Assembly (NCBI GenBank): GCA_038093975.1 | Contig: JBBPTG010000114.1 | Span: forward strand, 17,086 to 81,085 | From: Chalciporus piperatus | Taxonomy: Eukaryota > Basidiomycota > Agaricomycetes > Boletales > Boletaceae | Direction: 5' to 3' | Length of the DNA: 64,000 bases | Shown: positions 1 through 12,104 of the stretch, piece after piece | Layout of the letters: every line of letters begins with the position of its first letter | How positions within the stretch are numbered: position 1 is the first letter of the stretch | The notes under the pieces: generated by a model | Told to the model about the DNA's origin: nothing | The model's database searches: none | What the model saw: only the letters and a program-made list of their open reading frames with translations | Translations under genes and position numbers: made by a program

Positions 1-1452
1 ATGTCTCGTGGGTATACCTACAGTACGGCGTGCAAGTCATCACCCGCCAATTTACTTCAGGATCCGGTGTTGACGGTGCATTCGTTGGCGTAATACTCGC
101 CCTCATTATGCTCGTGACATCCTTCCTATTTCAAATGCTCTCAAAGACCCCCTACTTTCACCGCATCGTCCGTCGGTTTTTCGCCGACTATGGTATGCCG
201 ATATCCCTCATCGCCACTTCCGGCGTTGCATACTGGGGACACTTCGACCTTGCACACCCGACGACTCTTCCGGTTGGCGGTGCGTTCCAGGCTGCGAACG
301 GGAGAGCATGGCTCGTCAGGTTCTGGGAACTAGATGGTAAATGGGTGGGCATCGCTCTCCCGTTCGGCATCGTATTATGGATCTTGTTCTTTTTCGACCA
401 CAACGTCTCTGTACGTTTTTATCTCCCGCCGCTCGTTCCTCTCAGTGGCCCTTATTTCACCTCGAAATGCTAGTCATTGATAGCGCAAGGCTCACAATTT
501 CCCCTTCGCAAGCCTCCGGGATTTCATTACGACTTTTTCCTCCTTGGTATCACAACCTTCATAGCCGGCCTGATCGGCGTTCCCGCACCCAACGGACTGA
601 TACCCCAAGCGCCGATTCATACCACCTCTCTTCTCATCATGGGCAACCCCCCAAAGAAGGGGGACCAAGAAGACCCCTCACCGACTCAGATACCCAGTAG
701 ATCCAATTCAAGTCCCGTCCCCACCAACAATCTAGAACATGAAAAGCCCACCAAAGCCGAAAGAGATTCACGACAAGTCCCCATCGCCGTCGTCGAACAA
801 CGAGTGTCAAATCTCGCACAAGGCGCACTCTGCCTCGTCCTTCTGACCGGACCGTTTTTGCACATTCTACACCTCATCCCGCGGGGCGTGTTAGCAGGGC
901 TTTTGTAGGGTCTTTTCTTTTGCTTTTCGTTCGATCGTACTCAGAGTGACTGAGCAAGCTGGTATATGGGTGCAGACGCCCTGCAAGGGAACGGTATCAC
1001 CCGTAAACTGCTCTATCTCATCCAAGACAAGACGCTCACCCCGTCGGACGAGCCACTCTATAAAGTCCGGAAATCGCGCTTGGTCCTCTTTGTCGCCGTC
1101 CAGCTCATCGGATTCGGTGCCACCTTTGCCATCACACAAACAGTTGGTACGTGGGCCATCTTTCAAACTCTTGCTCTCCCTTGTTGCCGTTCCGCTGACT
1201 GTTTTTTTTCTCCCCTCGGAATATAATAAACAGCTGCGATAGGATTTCCGGTCATCATTCTTTTACTCGTCCCACTTCGGACGTTGGTGATTCCTCGACT
1301 TCCATTCACACCCGAGGAGCTCTCCATCCTCGATGGTCCGACTGCATCTCCCTTTGTGAGTCGTAGTCCCTTTTTTTTCAGTCGCGAGCGTTCGTGTGAA
1401 CATATGATTGGTCTTTTTGTAGACGATGGAATCCGTTGGGGGTTCGTTCTGA
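1..1452 (+). CDS. BOR1: Borate/bicarbonate-type transporter (SLC4, BOR1-like), 3' part
   Basis: C-terminal part of an SLC4-family anion transporter; fungal members export borate across the plasma membrane. Exons read as ?-410, 474-904, 959-1146, 1234-1355 and 1423-1452, all in phase with GT-AG introns, ending in ..MESVGGSF. Family landmarks are visible: FFFDHNVSSLIAQ across the first intron, then DFFLLGITTFIAGLIGVPAPNGLIPQAP, IPRGVLAGLFWYMG across the second, and alternating hydrophobic membrane segments up to PVIILLLVPLRTLVIPRLPF. The N-terminal half lies before the window. The first coding exon in view may begin near position 24 after an intron (cctacag) or extend to the edge. The family call is secure; the substrate (borate rather than bicarbonate) is inferred from fungal homologues. 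Confidence 0.9.
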
Positions 1453-2182
1453 AAGTCTGAAAGGAGCAATGCAAAGAGCGAGAGGTCGATTACTTGTGCC
1501 AAACGATGTTATTTCTCTCTCCAAACTACTCGTTTTTAACGTCGTTTCGAGATCTTTGGCGCGACTCACAGTACTAGTACAGGTTTTATTCTCCGGACTC
1601 TTGTCACCCACCGCCAACTCGAACAGTTTCGAAATTAGTGATGGGCAATTGATTACACAAAGAAAGTCAAGAGAGTCGATGTACCAAGCATGCATATGGG
1701 AGTTCTTCGAGAGGTGACAAGTAACTACGGAGGAAAAAAGAAGACGAATTAGACATATGTGCTACATTGCTACATGGAGGGAAAGAAAAAAAACACAAGT
1801 GAAAAACTTTTTCAAGGAACGAGGCAGTTCAAAAAAAAATTGATATCGATGCGAGAGTCACTATAGCTAGGGAAAAAGGAGAGACAGCATTGCAAGGAAC
1901 TAGAACTAGAACTAGAACCAGAACTAGAACCAGAAAAAAAAGTTGTGAAAAAACGGAGGACATGGACATGGACGAAGCCGTAGGTCGATTCTACTATTAG
2001 TACGTGCTCGCTAGTACCCCTACCCCCCCCCCCCCCCACGACGGCCAAAAAAGCCAAATGGACAAGAAAGTAAAAAAAAAAAAAAATTAAGAGCCCTACG
2101 AAACAGGTCCCATCAGTTGACGTCCTGTTGAACAAATCGCAGGCAAGTCAAACATACCTGCGTCGATGACAGACATATACTT
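1453..2182. other. Intergenic, low complexity
   Basis: Space between two convergent genes. It holds an imperfect hexamer repeat of the type gaactagaacca around 1897-1934, a 15-base C run at 2023-2037 and a 15-base A run at 2072-2086. No convincing gene is seen. Confidence 0.6.
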
Positions 2183-5100
2183 TCACCAGCTCACATGCCT
2201 CATCCCCGAAGCACCCGTGATTGGTGGAACATGCGTCTGCACAGGATGAGGGTGCACATGCAAAGGCGGAGGACGATACACCGCCAACCATGCCCCCTGT
2301 GCTGGTTGATATTGCGCAAAAGGCATGTACACTGGATGTGCGTAAGGAGGAGCGACCGCAATCATTGGAGGAGGTCCGAGGGGTGGAGGAGCATGTACGG
2401 TCGGATACGACGGTGATGGAAGCGATGCGCGAGGAGGGTGGATCGGAGAAGTCGCACTCGCTCCGGCAGGGCGTCGAGAGTTGGTACTGGTACTGCTTGC
2501 GCTCGGAGAGATCGCTGTGGTCCCGTTTAGCCTTGATTTATCAATACTGCGCGATGGAGAGGTCGCAGGCTCGAGCCTGGTAGTCCCCTTGGGTTGACTC
2601 TGATAAGTAGCCACTGGCTTCGAAGACCCCGGAACACTCAGGATCGGGAAGGGTGTAGGGGCAGCATTCGTCGCCGTAGGCCTCTGAGCAGTCACCGACG
2701 AGGGAGGCTCAGTAGGCGATACCGATACCGTAGCTGATGTCGTCCCGCCATTCACTTTCGAACCAGATGGTTGTCCTTGAACCTTTGTCTGACTATTCCT
2801 CGAGTCCACGCCTGACTTGGACGATGGAGATAGCGAAGGTTGTGGTTGCTCTCTTACAGCAGCATGGTCAACGGCACTCGTCTCCGTCGTAGACGGCGCT
2901 TTACCGAGCATGGCGTCCGGTTCTCCGTTCGAGCCAGCCGACCAGCCCAAACCATCAGAGCCTACACCACCCTTCCCAGCATCGATAGACGACGACCTCA
3001 GTCTATCGACAATCTCCCTCGTCCTCGACGTCCTCTTCTTCTTTGCGGCAGCATTCGCGAGGAAAGCCGGCAAGAGTGTCGTAGGATTCGGATTCGGAGG
3101 TAACATGGCTGGATTCGTCGGAGGCGAGACTGATGAGGGATGCGTAACTCCAAATGAGGAGGGTGACGTGGATGTCGGGGAAGAAAGTGACGTGTGCGTA
3201 GAGCTTGAGGAACGAGTCGACCCAGCGCTCACGACGTATCTCGGACCGGGAGATAACGATCGAGACTTGGAAGGGGAAGGGGTGGAAAGAAGCGGAGGTC
3301 CAGACATTTCCGCCGACTCCATCCCTACAACCAGCGCTTGCACAGTCTTCTCACCAATCCACCCAGCCAAAGATCTCGGGGAAACTTTGCCATCCGACGG
3401 CAGCGAGGACAAGGACGAGGAGGGCGAGATGGGAGTCACGGGTTCCCAGAACCCTTGAGAATCCTTGCGGAGCCCAGGGCTGGGACTTGTGGGTGGTGGC
3501 GAGCATAGACTCAGCGTTACTGCAGGGCTATCGCCCGAGTGCAAAGAAGAGCGTGATTCTGGACTTCCGGTGTTGAGTTTCATCTTCGACCCAACTTCAT
3601 TCGTGGGGTATATACTGAAACCCTGCCGGGTTGACAACTCCACCGCAGGTGATGACGACGACGAATGAACGGGTGTCATAGATCTTGCGGGTGTCGACCG
3701 CGTCGACACACCCTCACTCGAAGAAGCCGAAGGAGGAGACAGAGACCCTTGACGGAACGAGCCATTCAACGAGGGGAACACCACAGCACCATTAGAGGAT
3801 TGATAACAATCCACGCTAGAGACTGGCGAACCCATCGAAGTCAACGGCGAGGTAGACGCAGAGGAGTATGGCATTTGGAATCGACTTGGGAGCTTGATAG
3901 GGGTCGTAGGATCAGAGAAACCTGGAGCTCTGTAAGACGCAGCTGCATGCTTTCCATCGATCTCGATGCCGTGCACATCGACGTCATCGTCCCCATGGAC
4001 TTGTGGTGTTCCACCGTAATGCAGAGCAGTAGGTGCACCAGTGGGCGTGGGCGGGGGAGGATCAGAGTCCGTGGTTGTTGCTGTGGATTCATAGCCATGA
4101 TCGGTCTCGGTCTCCTTATCTCCTTCCGCAACGTGGGCATAGTCGCCCCGGTTCAAACTTGCCTTGTCATGGTGACCAGATAACTGACCTGGGTGTATGG
4201 AAGCAGACGGGGCAAAAGTATGAGAGCTCAACGGAGCACCTGATAGCCCACCAGACAATCAGCGTTATACGGAAGACGGATCGAGAGTGATGAGTGGAAT
4301 TGGATATAAAGACTCGATAACGAAACAGAGCGCACAGAACAAAGATTGAACCCAATAAAGCATCACAACGCATCGAAGAACAATCCAGTAGAACAACAAA
4401 AAATCACAAAACCAATGTCAACTCACCATTCGACGGCGCACCATACCAAAACCCATGTCCTTGTACAGGCCCAACCCGAGCGCCAGGGTACCACGATGAG
4501 AAGTGTGGAGGCGGAGGTGCGAAACGAAGTGAGGCATAATTGACAGCCGGCGGAGGCTCCCGATGTGGCGGAGGACCATACCATGTCGATGGAGGATCCT
4601 TCCTGGATTTGGATTTGGAGCCCAGGCCAGGTCCTGGAGCAGCAGCAGTTGAACCAGATTTCCCTCGCTCGACAAATGTCGGAGGTAGTCTCGATGGATT
4701 GTCCTGGCTGGATCCGATATCAGGGTCCCACCATACCTGATCGCGTGATAGAAAGGCCGTGGGTTGGGCGTTACCAGCGTGCTTATGCTCCGGACCGGAA
4801 GGAGAGTTGCTGCCCAGATCGAACTGAGGTAAAACCAGCCCAGAAGGCCCAACAAGCTCCTCTGCCATCCGGGTCCACCGCGCCCTTCCTTCCTCTACAT
4901 CCATCTCGTCGATCTCCATTTGCAACTGCCACAACTTCCCCATCCCATTCCCAGCGCTCTCGTCGATCTCATGATCCGGTTGACCTTCCTCCGACCCTTG
5001 ACTCCAATAGGACTCCTCACCATCATTACCTCCCTCATCATTCCCATCCCCACCCCGAATGACGTCAAGCCCAAGGCCATGCCACCCAAAAAAGCCCGCA

Positions 5101-5816
5101 CCCGCCTCATAGGGCGCAAGGATAGATTCAGCGACGTGGAGTGACATACACGTATTCATGTCGTTTGGCCTCCTATAGTCATGTTCCTGAGAGCGTGTGG
5201 AGATGGAAACGCTTCCTCCGAGGACGGTGTCCCAACGAAAGAAATCCACTGCTTTGCTTGGAGGAAGTACCGTCCGAAATAGACCCTTGCGGCGAGATAC
5301 AGGAGAACGGAGCAATGAAGTGTGGTAGTAGGGCGGCTTGGGCCAGATTGGCTTCCGCCGCTTCAAGGAACGCAGGACGTGAGACGAGGATGGAGATCTA
5401 AAATACAGATGCGTGTGACGAAGTGGAGGGGGTGGAAGCGGGACAGCATGTTTACTAGACGAGCCAGAAGGACATGTAAAAGACGTAGCAAACGTCGAGA
5501 GGGTAGATGTCGAGGAAGAGGATGGTGTAACAGATAATGGCGGATGAGCGATGGGCGTTGGTGAAAGGGAACAGCACGATGCAGGCATGCTGGGCCGCTC
5601 TCTGGTGCTCAAATAAGCTATCCTCAAGAATCTTGACTGCGACGCACCGCGACAAATGAGGGCGTCGTGGTACGAGGAAAGAGAGGTTGGATAATCCCAA
5701 TTAACGGTCGGATGCGTGGTCTCCCACCAGCACGCTCCCTCGACAGCAACATGTTCGCTTGTGGATGCTTCTGGTGAATCCTCACTGCTCGTGCTGGCCA
5801 GACTAGCGACCTGCAT
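2183..5816 (-). CDS. Large Ser/Pro/Thr-rich protein, function unknown
   Basis: I do not recognise this protein. Two long exons, 5816-4427 and 4239-2183, join in phase across one GT-AG intron (gtgagt...cag) to give about 1,148 residues. The first part has an acidic Gly/Asp/Glu-rich stretch followed by a possible short helix near residues 285-320 (KLWQLQMEIDEMDVEEGRAR) and a Trp/Pro-rich segment. The rest is dominated by Ser, Thr and Pro homopolymer-like tracts with scattered KSR clusters, ending in a Pro/Tyr/His-rich tail (QYQPAQGAWLAVYRPPP). No membrane segment, signal peptide or catalytic motif is visible, so a disordered regulatory or scaffold protein is plausible. The start ATG at 5816 gives MQVASLAS; part of the first exon (Arg/Pro-rich, about residues 100-190) could hide an unrecognised intron. 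The long open frame in a GC-rich disordered composition supports a real gene. Confidence 0.65.
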
Positions 5817-6499
5817 TTACGCTGTCTGTCCTTTCACGAACAAACGTCCGAGAGCTGAGAAGTGCAGGAGGAAGACAAAGAGGAGGTGGGTGGCGTGGTG
5901 GATGGAGGTGCGAGTGACGATGAACTGGTGAGCGTTGAGCGGAAAAGACGCAGAAAATGAGAATGAAATGACCTTGGAGTGAGCGGTGTCGACGATGACG
6001 GCAGACGAGCAATAATTGGGTATTGGGGGACACAGAATGGGGTTGGCCTAACAAAACTTCATCCGCTCTATGATACCAACACTGACAGTTGGCGGTGGAC
6101 GTTGTTGGCGACGTTGTCGAGTCTGTCGTGGACGTCTTGAGTTGTGTTGGTGGTGGTGCTGTTTTGGATTCACACTAGCTTCGATCGGATTATCGTGAAT
6201 CGACCCGCGGTACACGTGCACTCGCCCAAACCCCATGAACAATCCAACAGTTCGAATGGACGTATCGTATTTCACAGCAAAAGATGCGAAGCATTAAATA
6301 TGTGTACTGTCCAAAATGTCAATGTATCTGCGCTAGAGAAAGGGGGTCATGAGGAAATCGTAATAAATAAATATCATAAAAATATGAAGTCAGTGTCAAC
6401 ATCAATCATGCTCACGATCCCACCCGACTTCTGGGATCGAGCTAACCCTCCATTCGCGAAGTCGCGCACGCCGGAGCAGGTAGCTCATTAGTCGCATGA
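5817..6499. other. Intergenic, with 3' remnant of the membrane-protein gene
   Basis: About 6360-6499 matches the 3' coding end and flank of the paralogous gene at 23356-24960, in inverted orientation. It is therefore the former 3' end of the gene at 6500-7687, now beyond a premature stop. The rest is the upstream region of the Ser/Pro-rich gene; nothing else is recognised. Confidence 0.55.
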
Positions 6500-7687
6500 C
6501 TAGTGCCAGCCCGCCTTTCCTTCAGATCGGGACCCAGACCCTGAGTTTTGCCTGACACTAGACGAAGCGGCACCCCCACTCGAACTCAAGTTCGAGCCCC
6601 CTCCTGCATTCGAAGTCGAGTTGTTCTTTCCAAAGCCGACAGAAGTGAGCAGCGGCAAGGAAGCCGGCTGGTCCACAGACAATGGTGCACGCAAAGTTCT
6701 GTGGGTATCTGCCAGGTTGAGCTCCGTGGGCAACGCTGGCAGTCGGCGAGGCCTCCGTGAAGAGCATTTGCGGAGGGAAGACTTGACAGTATTTTGGCGG
6801 GATAGTGGATTGGCGAAGTATACGGAGTGATCCAAAGGCGCGGAAAGCTGAGAGTACACCGACTCAGTCTCAAGGTCGTCGTCTTCTCCGTCGTCTTCCT
6901 CCCCGTCTCCTTGGTTCACATCCCTCTGACTTTCCTCGACGTCTCGGAGTGCATCCGCAAGCAGTGCATCAACATCAACCAGGGTGCCCGATGAGTCCAT
7001 GGTCGCGGAACAGCTCCCCGGATAACCTAGTGAAGAGCTAGGTGAGAGGGCAACTGACTCCGATGCCTGTGCTCGCGATTGGAGCATCCGATGAAGGAAC
7101 AGACTTTGCTGTGGTTTGAGGGATATCCCATCAGCCACATTGGCAATGTCAGACTGTGATCGCGAAGGGTTAGACGACGCGGAATCAGGGTTACGAGCGG
7201 GTGTAATACTGAGAATGGCTGGGGTCGCTGAATAAGTGATGGTTCCAGCCGCAACTACTTGGCTGATCTCTGCCAGATCAATTTCGTACAGGCTATATTG
7301 GCTGTCTCGAGGCCAGGGTGAGATAGAGTCTGAGCGGAGAGGAGTTGCCTTTTGGGAGTGAACTTGTGAGGTGGACGCGTGTGTTGGCCATGTAACTTGA
7401 GACATGAGAGGTTCGGTAGAAATTGAGTGACCAGGGAATGCCTTTTTCTTCCGGGAACTAGTGCTCGGCACATGAGTTGGATTCGCGACCCTCGTGAGTT
7501 CGCGTCTGCGTCGACGATTGAGGAGATAGAGCATGAGTCCTATGAAGAGGACACCTCCTAACAAGGACCCAATGATGATCCATGCGATCGTTTCGGAAGA
7601 GAGCGCAGAACCACCTGAACTCGAAGATGAGTTGATGCTCGTAGGCACTGCAGGCTGAGTTGTAACAGTGACGACAACCACTGGCAT
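6500..7687 (-). CDS. Single-pass membrane protein, C-terminally truncated copy
   Basis: Single-exon gene of 395 residues from ATG at 7687. A short Ser/Thr-rich N-terminal segment is followed by one hydrophobic helix (about residues 33-59, IIIGSLLGGVLFIGLMLYLL), an RRRRR stop-transfer cluster and a long Ser/Pro-rich, partly acidic tail with an SRKKK motif. The likely topology is outside N-terminus, cytoplasmic tail, without a cleavable signal. The paralogue at 23356-24960 has 534 residues. Here about 30 residues are missing internally and the end is cut: after ..KAGWH the frame meets a TAG formed where roughly 120 nt present in the other copy are absent. Function unknown; the layout resembles fungal Mid2/Wsc-like or other Ser-rich surface proteins, without clear homology. 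Reading is otherwise open, so the copy may still be expressed. Confidence 0.65.
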   Translation of the reverse strand: MPVVVVTVTTQPAVPTSINSSSSSGGSALSSETIAWIIIGSLLGGVLFIGLMLYLLNRRRRRELTRVANPTHVPSTSSRKKKAFPGHSISTEPLMSQVTWPTHASTSQVHSQKATPLRSDSISPWPRDSQYSLYEIDLAEISQVVAAGTITYSATPAILSITPARNPDSASSNPSRSQSDIANVADGISLKPQQSLFLHRMLQSRAQASESVALSPSSSLGYPGSCSATMDSSGTLVDVDALLADALRDVEESQRDVNQGDGEEDDGEDDDLETESVYSQLSAPLDHSVYFANPLSRQNTVKSSLRKCSSRRPRRLPALPTELNLADTHRTLRAPLSVDQPASLPLLTSVGFGKNNSTSNAGGGSNLSSSGGAASSSVRQNSGSGSRSEGKAGWH

Positions 7688-8488
7688 GGTTATACCTGGT
7701 TATACTGAGCAACCAAATGGATGGGTGTGACTGCGAAATAAAACAGATGATTTGGAAGAGGGCCGTATCGCTTTAAGTATTGGTTATGCACCATGATACA
7801 GGCTTGGCGCAAGGGTTGGCTGTGCTTAGAGCTGTGTCGAGAGTTTGAAACAGGGAACTGCACTTTACCGGGCGTTTCGCACTGTTTACGGGTTACGGTA
7901 AGACGTCGTTAGTGAGCCTCAAGTGAGGTGAGACCATCGTCAACATACGTCGTCGTGCACTGGAATGGGATGCCCTGCTTGACTTCTCGTGTGTCAATTG
8001 AGCCAACTTAGCCAACATGGAGACATGATCAATTGATCAACATCGTGAAGACAGTTTGAAGATGGAAGTAACCACAACGTCTGTCTAAGCTTGGTCTAAG
8101 CCGAACGTCGACGATGACCGTCGGTTGACGGCGACCCGCGGTCACGTTATACGACCTCTGGGTACTCCACATTCGATGCCGATTGCTACTCAAGCGTGCC
8201 AAAGTCACCGTGACAACATTCCCTGCATCGACACAGCGACTTAAATGAACGGCTGTTCAGCACTCTTTCGTAGCTAAGCAAGCCTTCTCATTGGCTGGCA
8301 AGCACCTAAACGATCCCAAAGAGTGTCTTACAGCACGATTACTAACACCTTGTCCAAAACGAGGTTCCTAAGGCTGCCAAAAAATCGGCTAGGTTCGCAG
8401 ATGTGGGCAAGTTAGGAAGATGAATCGATGTCGATCATGATGCCCGCTCCCAGCATGCTCCCCCTGTGAATTTCATGTCATTGCTATA
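7688..8488. other. Intergenic; upstream of membrane-protein copy 1
   Basis: About 7688-7840 matches 23215-23355, the upstream region of the paralogue, in inverted orientation, so the promoter was duplicated with the gene. From about 7840 to 8488 no match inside the window and no gene are seen. Confidence 0.5.
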
Positions 8489-8679
8489 TTAGTATGTGTC
8501 TACAGGGTGCTTCTTCAACCAGCGTTCAACGACACCCTCCATGGGGCACGCCGTGGACTCCGCTCGAGAACCCTCGGTTTTGTACATCTCTGAGCAGCAT
8601 GTATAAAGCTTGCGCACATACTCGTCGCACTTCTCGGGTTTATAGGTGTTGCGGGAGAGGCAAGCTTGCAAGGCGCAGG
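8489..8679 (-). CDS. CMC4: Cmc4-like mitochondrial CHCH (twin CX9C) protein, main exon
   Basis: The exon encodes ACALQACLSRNTY..., then KC at the same spacing as in yeast Cmc4 and human p8-MTCP1, then YTCCSEMYK and TACP, ending in KHPVDTY. The cysteine pattern (C-x4-C, C-x10-C, CC, C) identifies the small intermembrane-space Cmc4 family, imported by the Mia40 disulfide relay; its exact role is unclear, with a link to cytochrome oxidase biogenesis in the wider CMC group. The exon starts at 8679 after a cag acceptor in phase 1 (completing the GCC of Ala). The short first exon with the start and the first Cys should lie upstream on the minus strand; I could not identify it with confidence. Present only in the left arm of the inverted duplication. 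Confidence 0.75.
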
Positions 8680-9875
8680 CTGTCCGTACATTGCCAATGG
8701 GAAGAGAGTGGCATTCGAATCACCATGATCGTTCCGTGAGTTTTTCTTAGGACCTGGGCTCACCTTGTTCCTGACACCGTTGCGGTAGAGACTACTTTCC
8801 AGGAGGCTGTCAGCGTGTCGTCCCACTGCGGGGGTCAACTCACCGTCATCTGCGGTGATGGAGTACTTGGCAGGGGCCGGCGTTCCCCGCGAACGCCGAT
8901 CTGAAAGGACTACCCCTATAACCACCCCTCCCCCTTCTGACCCTTCTGGTGAATGTGACCGTTCGGACTTTGTGTTCACGTTGCCTGAAGTCCAAGCCTC
9001 ATTGTGGGCTCACGTACCTAGTAGGCTCGAGGTTATTCTCCCCTTTGGCTAACCCAAGAACCGATCATCATTCGTTCTCTAGCATTCAGTGTTGTGATTC
9101 CACTCATCTAGCTTGCATAACAGTCATGACATATTTTTTACTGGTACAAACCACACTTTGGCTAAAATCATACACGGAGTAGCAACTAGTCACACGACCT
9201 TTGGAGGTGAGTACCAACTTGAAGCAACTGACATGCTCGATCAGCCTGAGCACCATCGTCCAGGGAGACATGAGGCCGTCCCGTTCGTTCAATACCTCGA
9301 ATGACGAATGACGCGGGGTTAGGGATGGAGTAAAGGTCAATCGGAAACGCAAGAAGGGATTAGCCTGGTTATCGACTCCGAATATCGAGCAACGACCTTG
9401 CAACGATGACGATGAATCAACTCGGAGGACGTAATTGAAATATGATTGGGCAATAGCGCCTCCTACAAAATGTCCCAATCCATTCGCAAAGTGGGAGACG
9501 AAGGCATGAACGTAGTTGGAGAAGCAGCGTAATCTCGGAAGAGAACTCCAAGATCCTTGAAGTTGGAAATCGAAGGAACCTGAATCTCACAAGGCGTGGC
9601 AGTGCAGAGATCAGTGGTCACTAACTCTTTCAATCCCATCTCGCCGAGTCCATTGGGGTTCAACGTTCAACGCTCAACGTTACTGTATCTGCGATAAGGC
9701 TCTTACAGAGTGAGTTAAGTTAACCCACAGTGTGCCAACTGACATCGCTTCCGACTTGCAATTGAGGACGGGCCGCACGAAGTCTTCGTGAAATACTTAC
9801 GTAACCGAACTCACGGCACGATCATTTACACGAGTCCCTGCACTTGCATTTTCACCCTCTAGCTCTCCATGAGAC
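8680..9875. other. Unresolved region between CMC4-like and F-box genes
   Basis: Should contain the first exon of the Cmc4-like gene. Two adjacent minus-strand open segments (9463-9663 and 9104-9478, in different frames) have ordinary composition but no recognisable domain; they could be a small unannotated or decayed gene. No RNA gene or repeat is seen. Confidence 0.35.
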
Positions 9876-11725
9876 ATGGCGGACAAAAGCTCTGGCCACT
9901 GGCAAAGCGAGTACGATTGGAAGAGCGGCCCAGTCACGGTACAGCCTACATCCGAACCGAATTCAGATTCGCAAATCACAAATTCTCTATGCGTACTGTT
10001 CGAGCCTGGCGCCCGATGTCAATTCTCGAGCGTCCGCATAGCTCTGTGCTGTCAGCACAACATTCCATTAGATGTACGAAAACATTGGGTAAGTACGACA
10101 CTTTCTTTCTTCGAGTTGTTTTTTCGACCTCACTGATCCCGTATGCTCAGGAAATTGAAATAAGGCCGAGCTCATCAAGTCTCACCAACAGTGTCTCCTC
10201 TAATCCAGGATCAAATGCATGCTCGCTACCAACGTACAATGCAATATTTATTGTCGATTGTATCCCTTCATCTCGGCGGCCAGCATACAATCAAGCTCGT
10301 ATCGGAATCATCCAGTTTCGCGACGAGGGATTCTCTGATCCACTGAGCGACACCTTTTTCGAGCACGTTCAGCCATTGACGGAGAACACACATAGTGTTT
10401 CCGTCACATTCACCAGCTCGAAGTTGATATCGGCTTTGGTACCACGCCCCCGTGTTCCCTTCTTCCAGCCAGAGATTACTCATTATGCCGCTACCGAACG
10501 CGTCGTGCGCGTGTTCCCTACTCTTCCTACTCGCAAACGCAGGACCATCACTCTCCCGGCAGATGTCCTGTTTGTAATCTTCGAAAATGTTTTCGACCCG
10601 GCAAACCCCCACTGGCGCAGAGATGTCGTGTCATGTGCGTTAACGTGTCGTCAATGGACATGTGCACTTTCTGGCGGATTTCTATTCCGCGACTTTCGCT
10701 CCAGAGGCTTCCAGGAAGGACATCCTCCCGATCTTTTCACCTTGACTGCTGCACTCATTGCGCAGCCGCATAACTGTCGCTTCATCAAACATATCTCACC
10801 ACAGTACTTTGAAAGACACCCAATGTGGTCCCAGCTTCCCGATGACCCTCCCGACCCCCAATTCCCAATCACTTCGATATTCGTTCACCTCGACGTTTTC
10901 CGTAAACGTCAAAACCAATGTGCGAGGTTCATTGACACTTTCGTGTCACTTCTCCGTTCTCTCAAAAGCGTTCATACCCTTTGTCTCGATCGCAAGTCAC
11001 TAAACACTTCGTTGCTGGACTTTTTACGCAACCTTCCCACATCCATGAACGTGCAAACATTGGTCATCGACGAGCCTGGCGAGTTTCCCAAGTCTGGAAC
11101 ACCCATGGCACAAGTACTCTCCTGCATCCCTAAATGGCCGTCCATCAGGCGTCTCAGCATCTCTGGCATTCAAGAGCGCGACGATTATGTTAGCGACGAG
11201 GACATTGTCTTGGAGCCCATGACGTTTCCCCTCACCGAAATCAATATCAAGGAGACCCTCATCATGGACGACGAGCTCATGTGTCTCATAAGTTCCTCGG
11301 CATCCTCCCTTCGTCAGCTCACAATGAGTAGCATTGAGAGCACCACAAATGCAGGGCTTGCCTTTGCCTTGCGTCACATTTCCAAATTTCTCACCTACCT
11401 GTCGATGATGAACATTGAGCATCAGTTCTCGCTCGACGAGGGTGAAGAATATGCGTTGGATACCGTGATTTCTGATATGGAGCGGTTGGAGCACTTGATG
11501 ATCACCCCGGAGCTCGCGTCAGAACTGATGCTCGAACGAGGTACACGCGCGTTTCAGTCAAGCCATGGTCGTCCTGTGATCAAGCTTGAATTATTCGTTT
11601 TTGGATGGTCTCGAGACAATGGGATTATGGGAGCGGCGGAGATGGACTGGCCAGGCTGGGAGATCACGCGCACGGTTCGCAAGTATATGCGGGGTCTATA
11701 CTTTCGAGGTCGTAGTGTCGACTGA
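9876..11725 (+). CDS. F-box protein with leucine-rich tail
   Basis: Predicted as two exons, 9876-10088 and 10151-11725, joined in phase through a consensus intron (gtaagt...ctcag); about 595 residues from MADKSSGHWQ. An F-box-like segment lies around residues 190-240: TLPADVLFVIFENVF followed by CALTCRQWTCAL, the Leu-Pro...Ile/Val-F...Val...Cys-W pattern that binds Skp1. The remainder has LRR-like hydrophobic spacing (SIRRLSISGI, SLRQLTMSSI), as in the many Agaricomycete F-box/LRR adaptors of SCF ubiquitin ligases. The substrate is unknown. The downstream frame also stays open back to about 9869, so the first exon is less certain than the F-box region; an extra intron between about 10200 and 10500 is possible. 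Lies between the Cmc4-like gene and the left hydrophobin, inside the segment missing from the right arm. Confidence 0.7.
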
Positions 11726-12104
11726 TGATTTGAATTAACATAGTTGCCTTGCTGGTTTATCCAACACCATTATTCTTGCAGACTGGACCAACAGGAAAGA
11801 ATGTTGATCTCTAAGCTACTAGATCCGATCACCATTGTGCTCGTAAGAACCCGGATTATTCTTCTTCTATTCCTGGGTGAAAACTCTTTCTTGCTCAAGT
11901 GCCTTCTCCGCCAACGTTCCTCAGGTCACGCGATGCACTGCAGCACAGCAACAGATTGGCAACAAATCACAATTCATTCACATTCACCTTCACCTGTGAG
12001 ATTCTCTCAAACTACATCCGATTCCAAACTTTAACCAAGCCACGCCTTCACTAACACTCTTTACTCTTTTGACACATTTACAACCCCCAAGACTTTGATC
12101 CCAT
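11726..12104. other. Intergenic; 3' flank of left hydrophobin
   Basis: About 11900-12104 matches 22888-23110 in inverted orientation (3' flank of the right hydrophobin). Between 11726 and about 11900 nothing is recognised. The junction of duplicated and unique sequence lies near 11900. Confidence 0.5.

Noticed and set aside
6144..6491. Plus-strand 115-codon open stretch
   Set aside because: It lies antisense to the former 3' end of the membrane-protein gene; similarity to the spacer after 24960 is explained by the duplication.
9104..9663. Adjacent minus-strand open stretches between the Cmc4-like and F-box genes
   Set aside because: Different frames, no clear splice joining them, no recognisable motif; left as unresolved rather than called.
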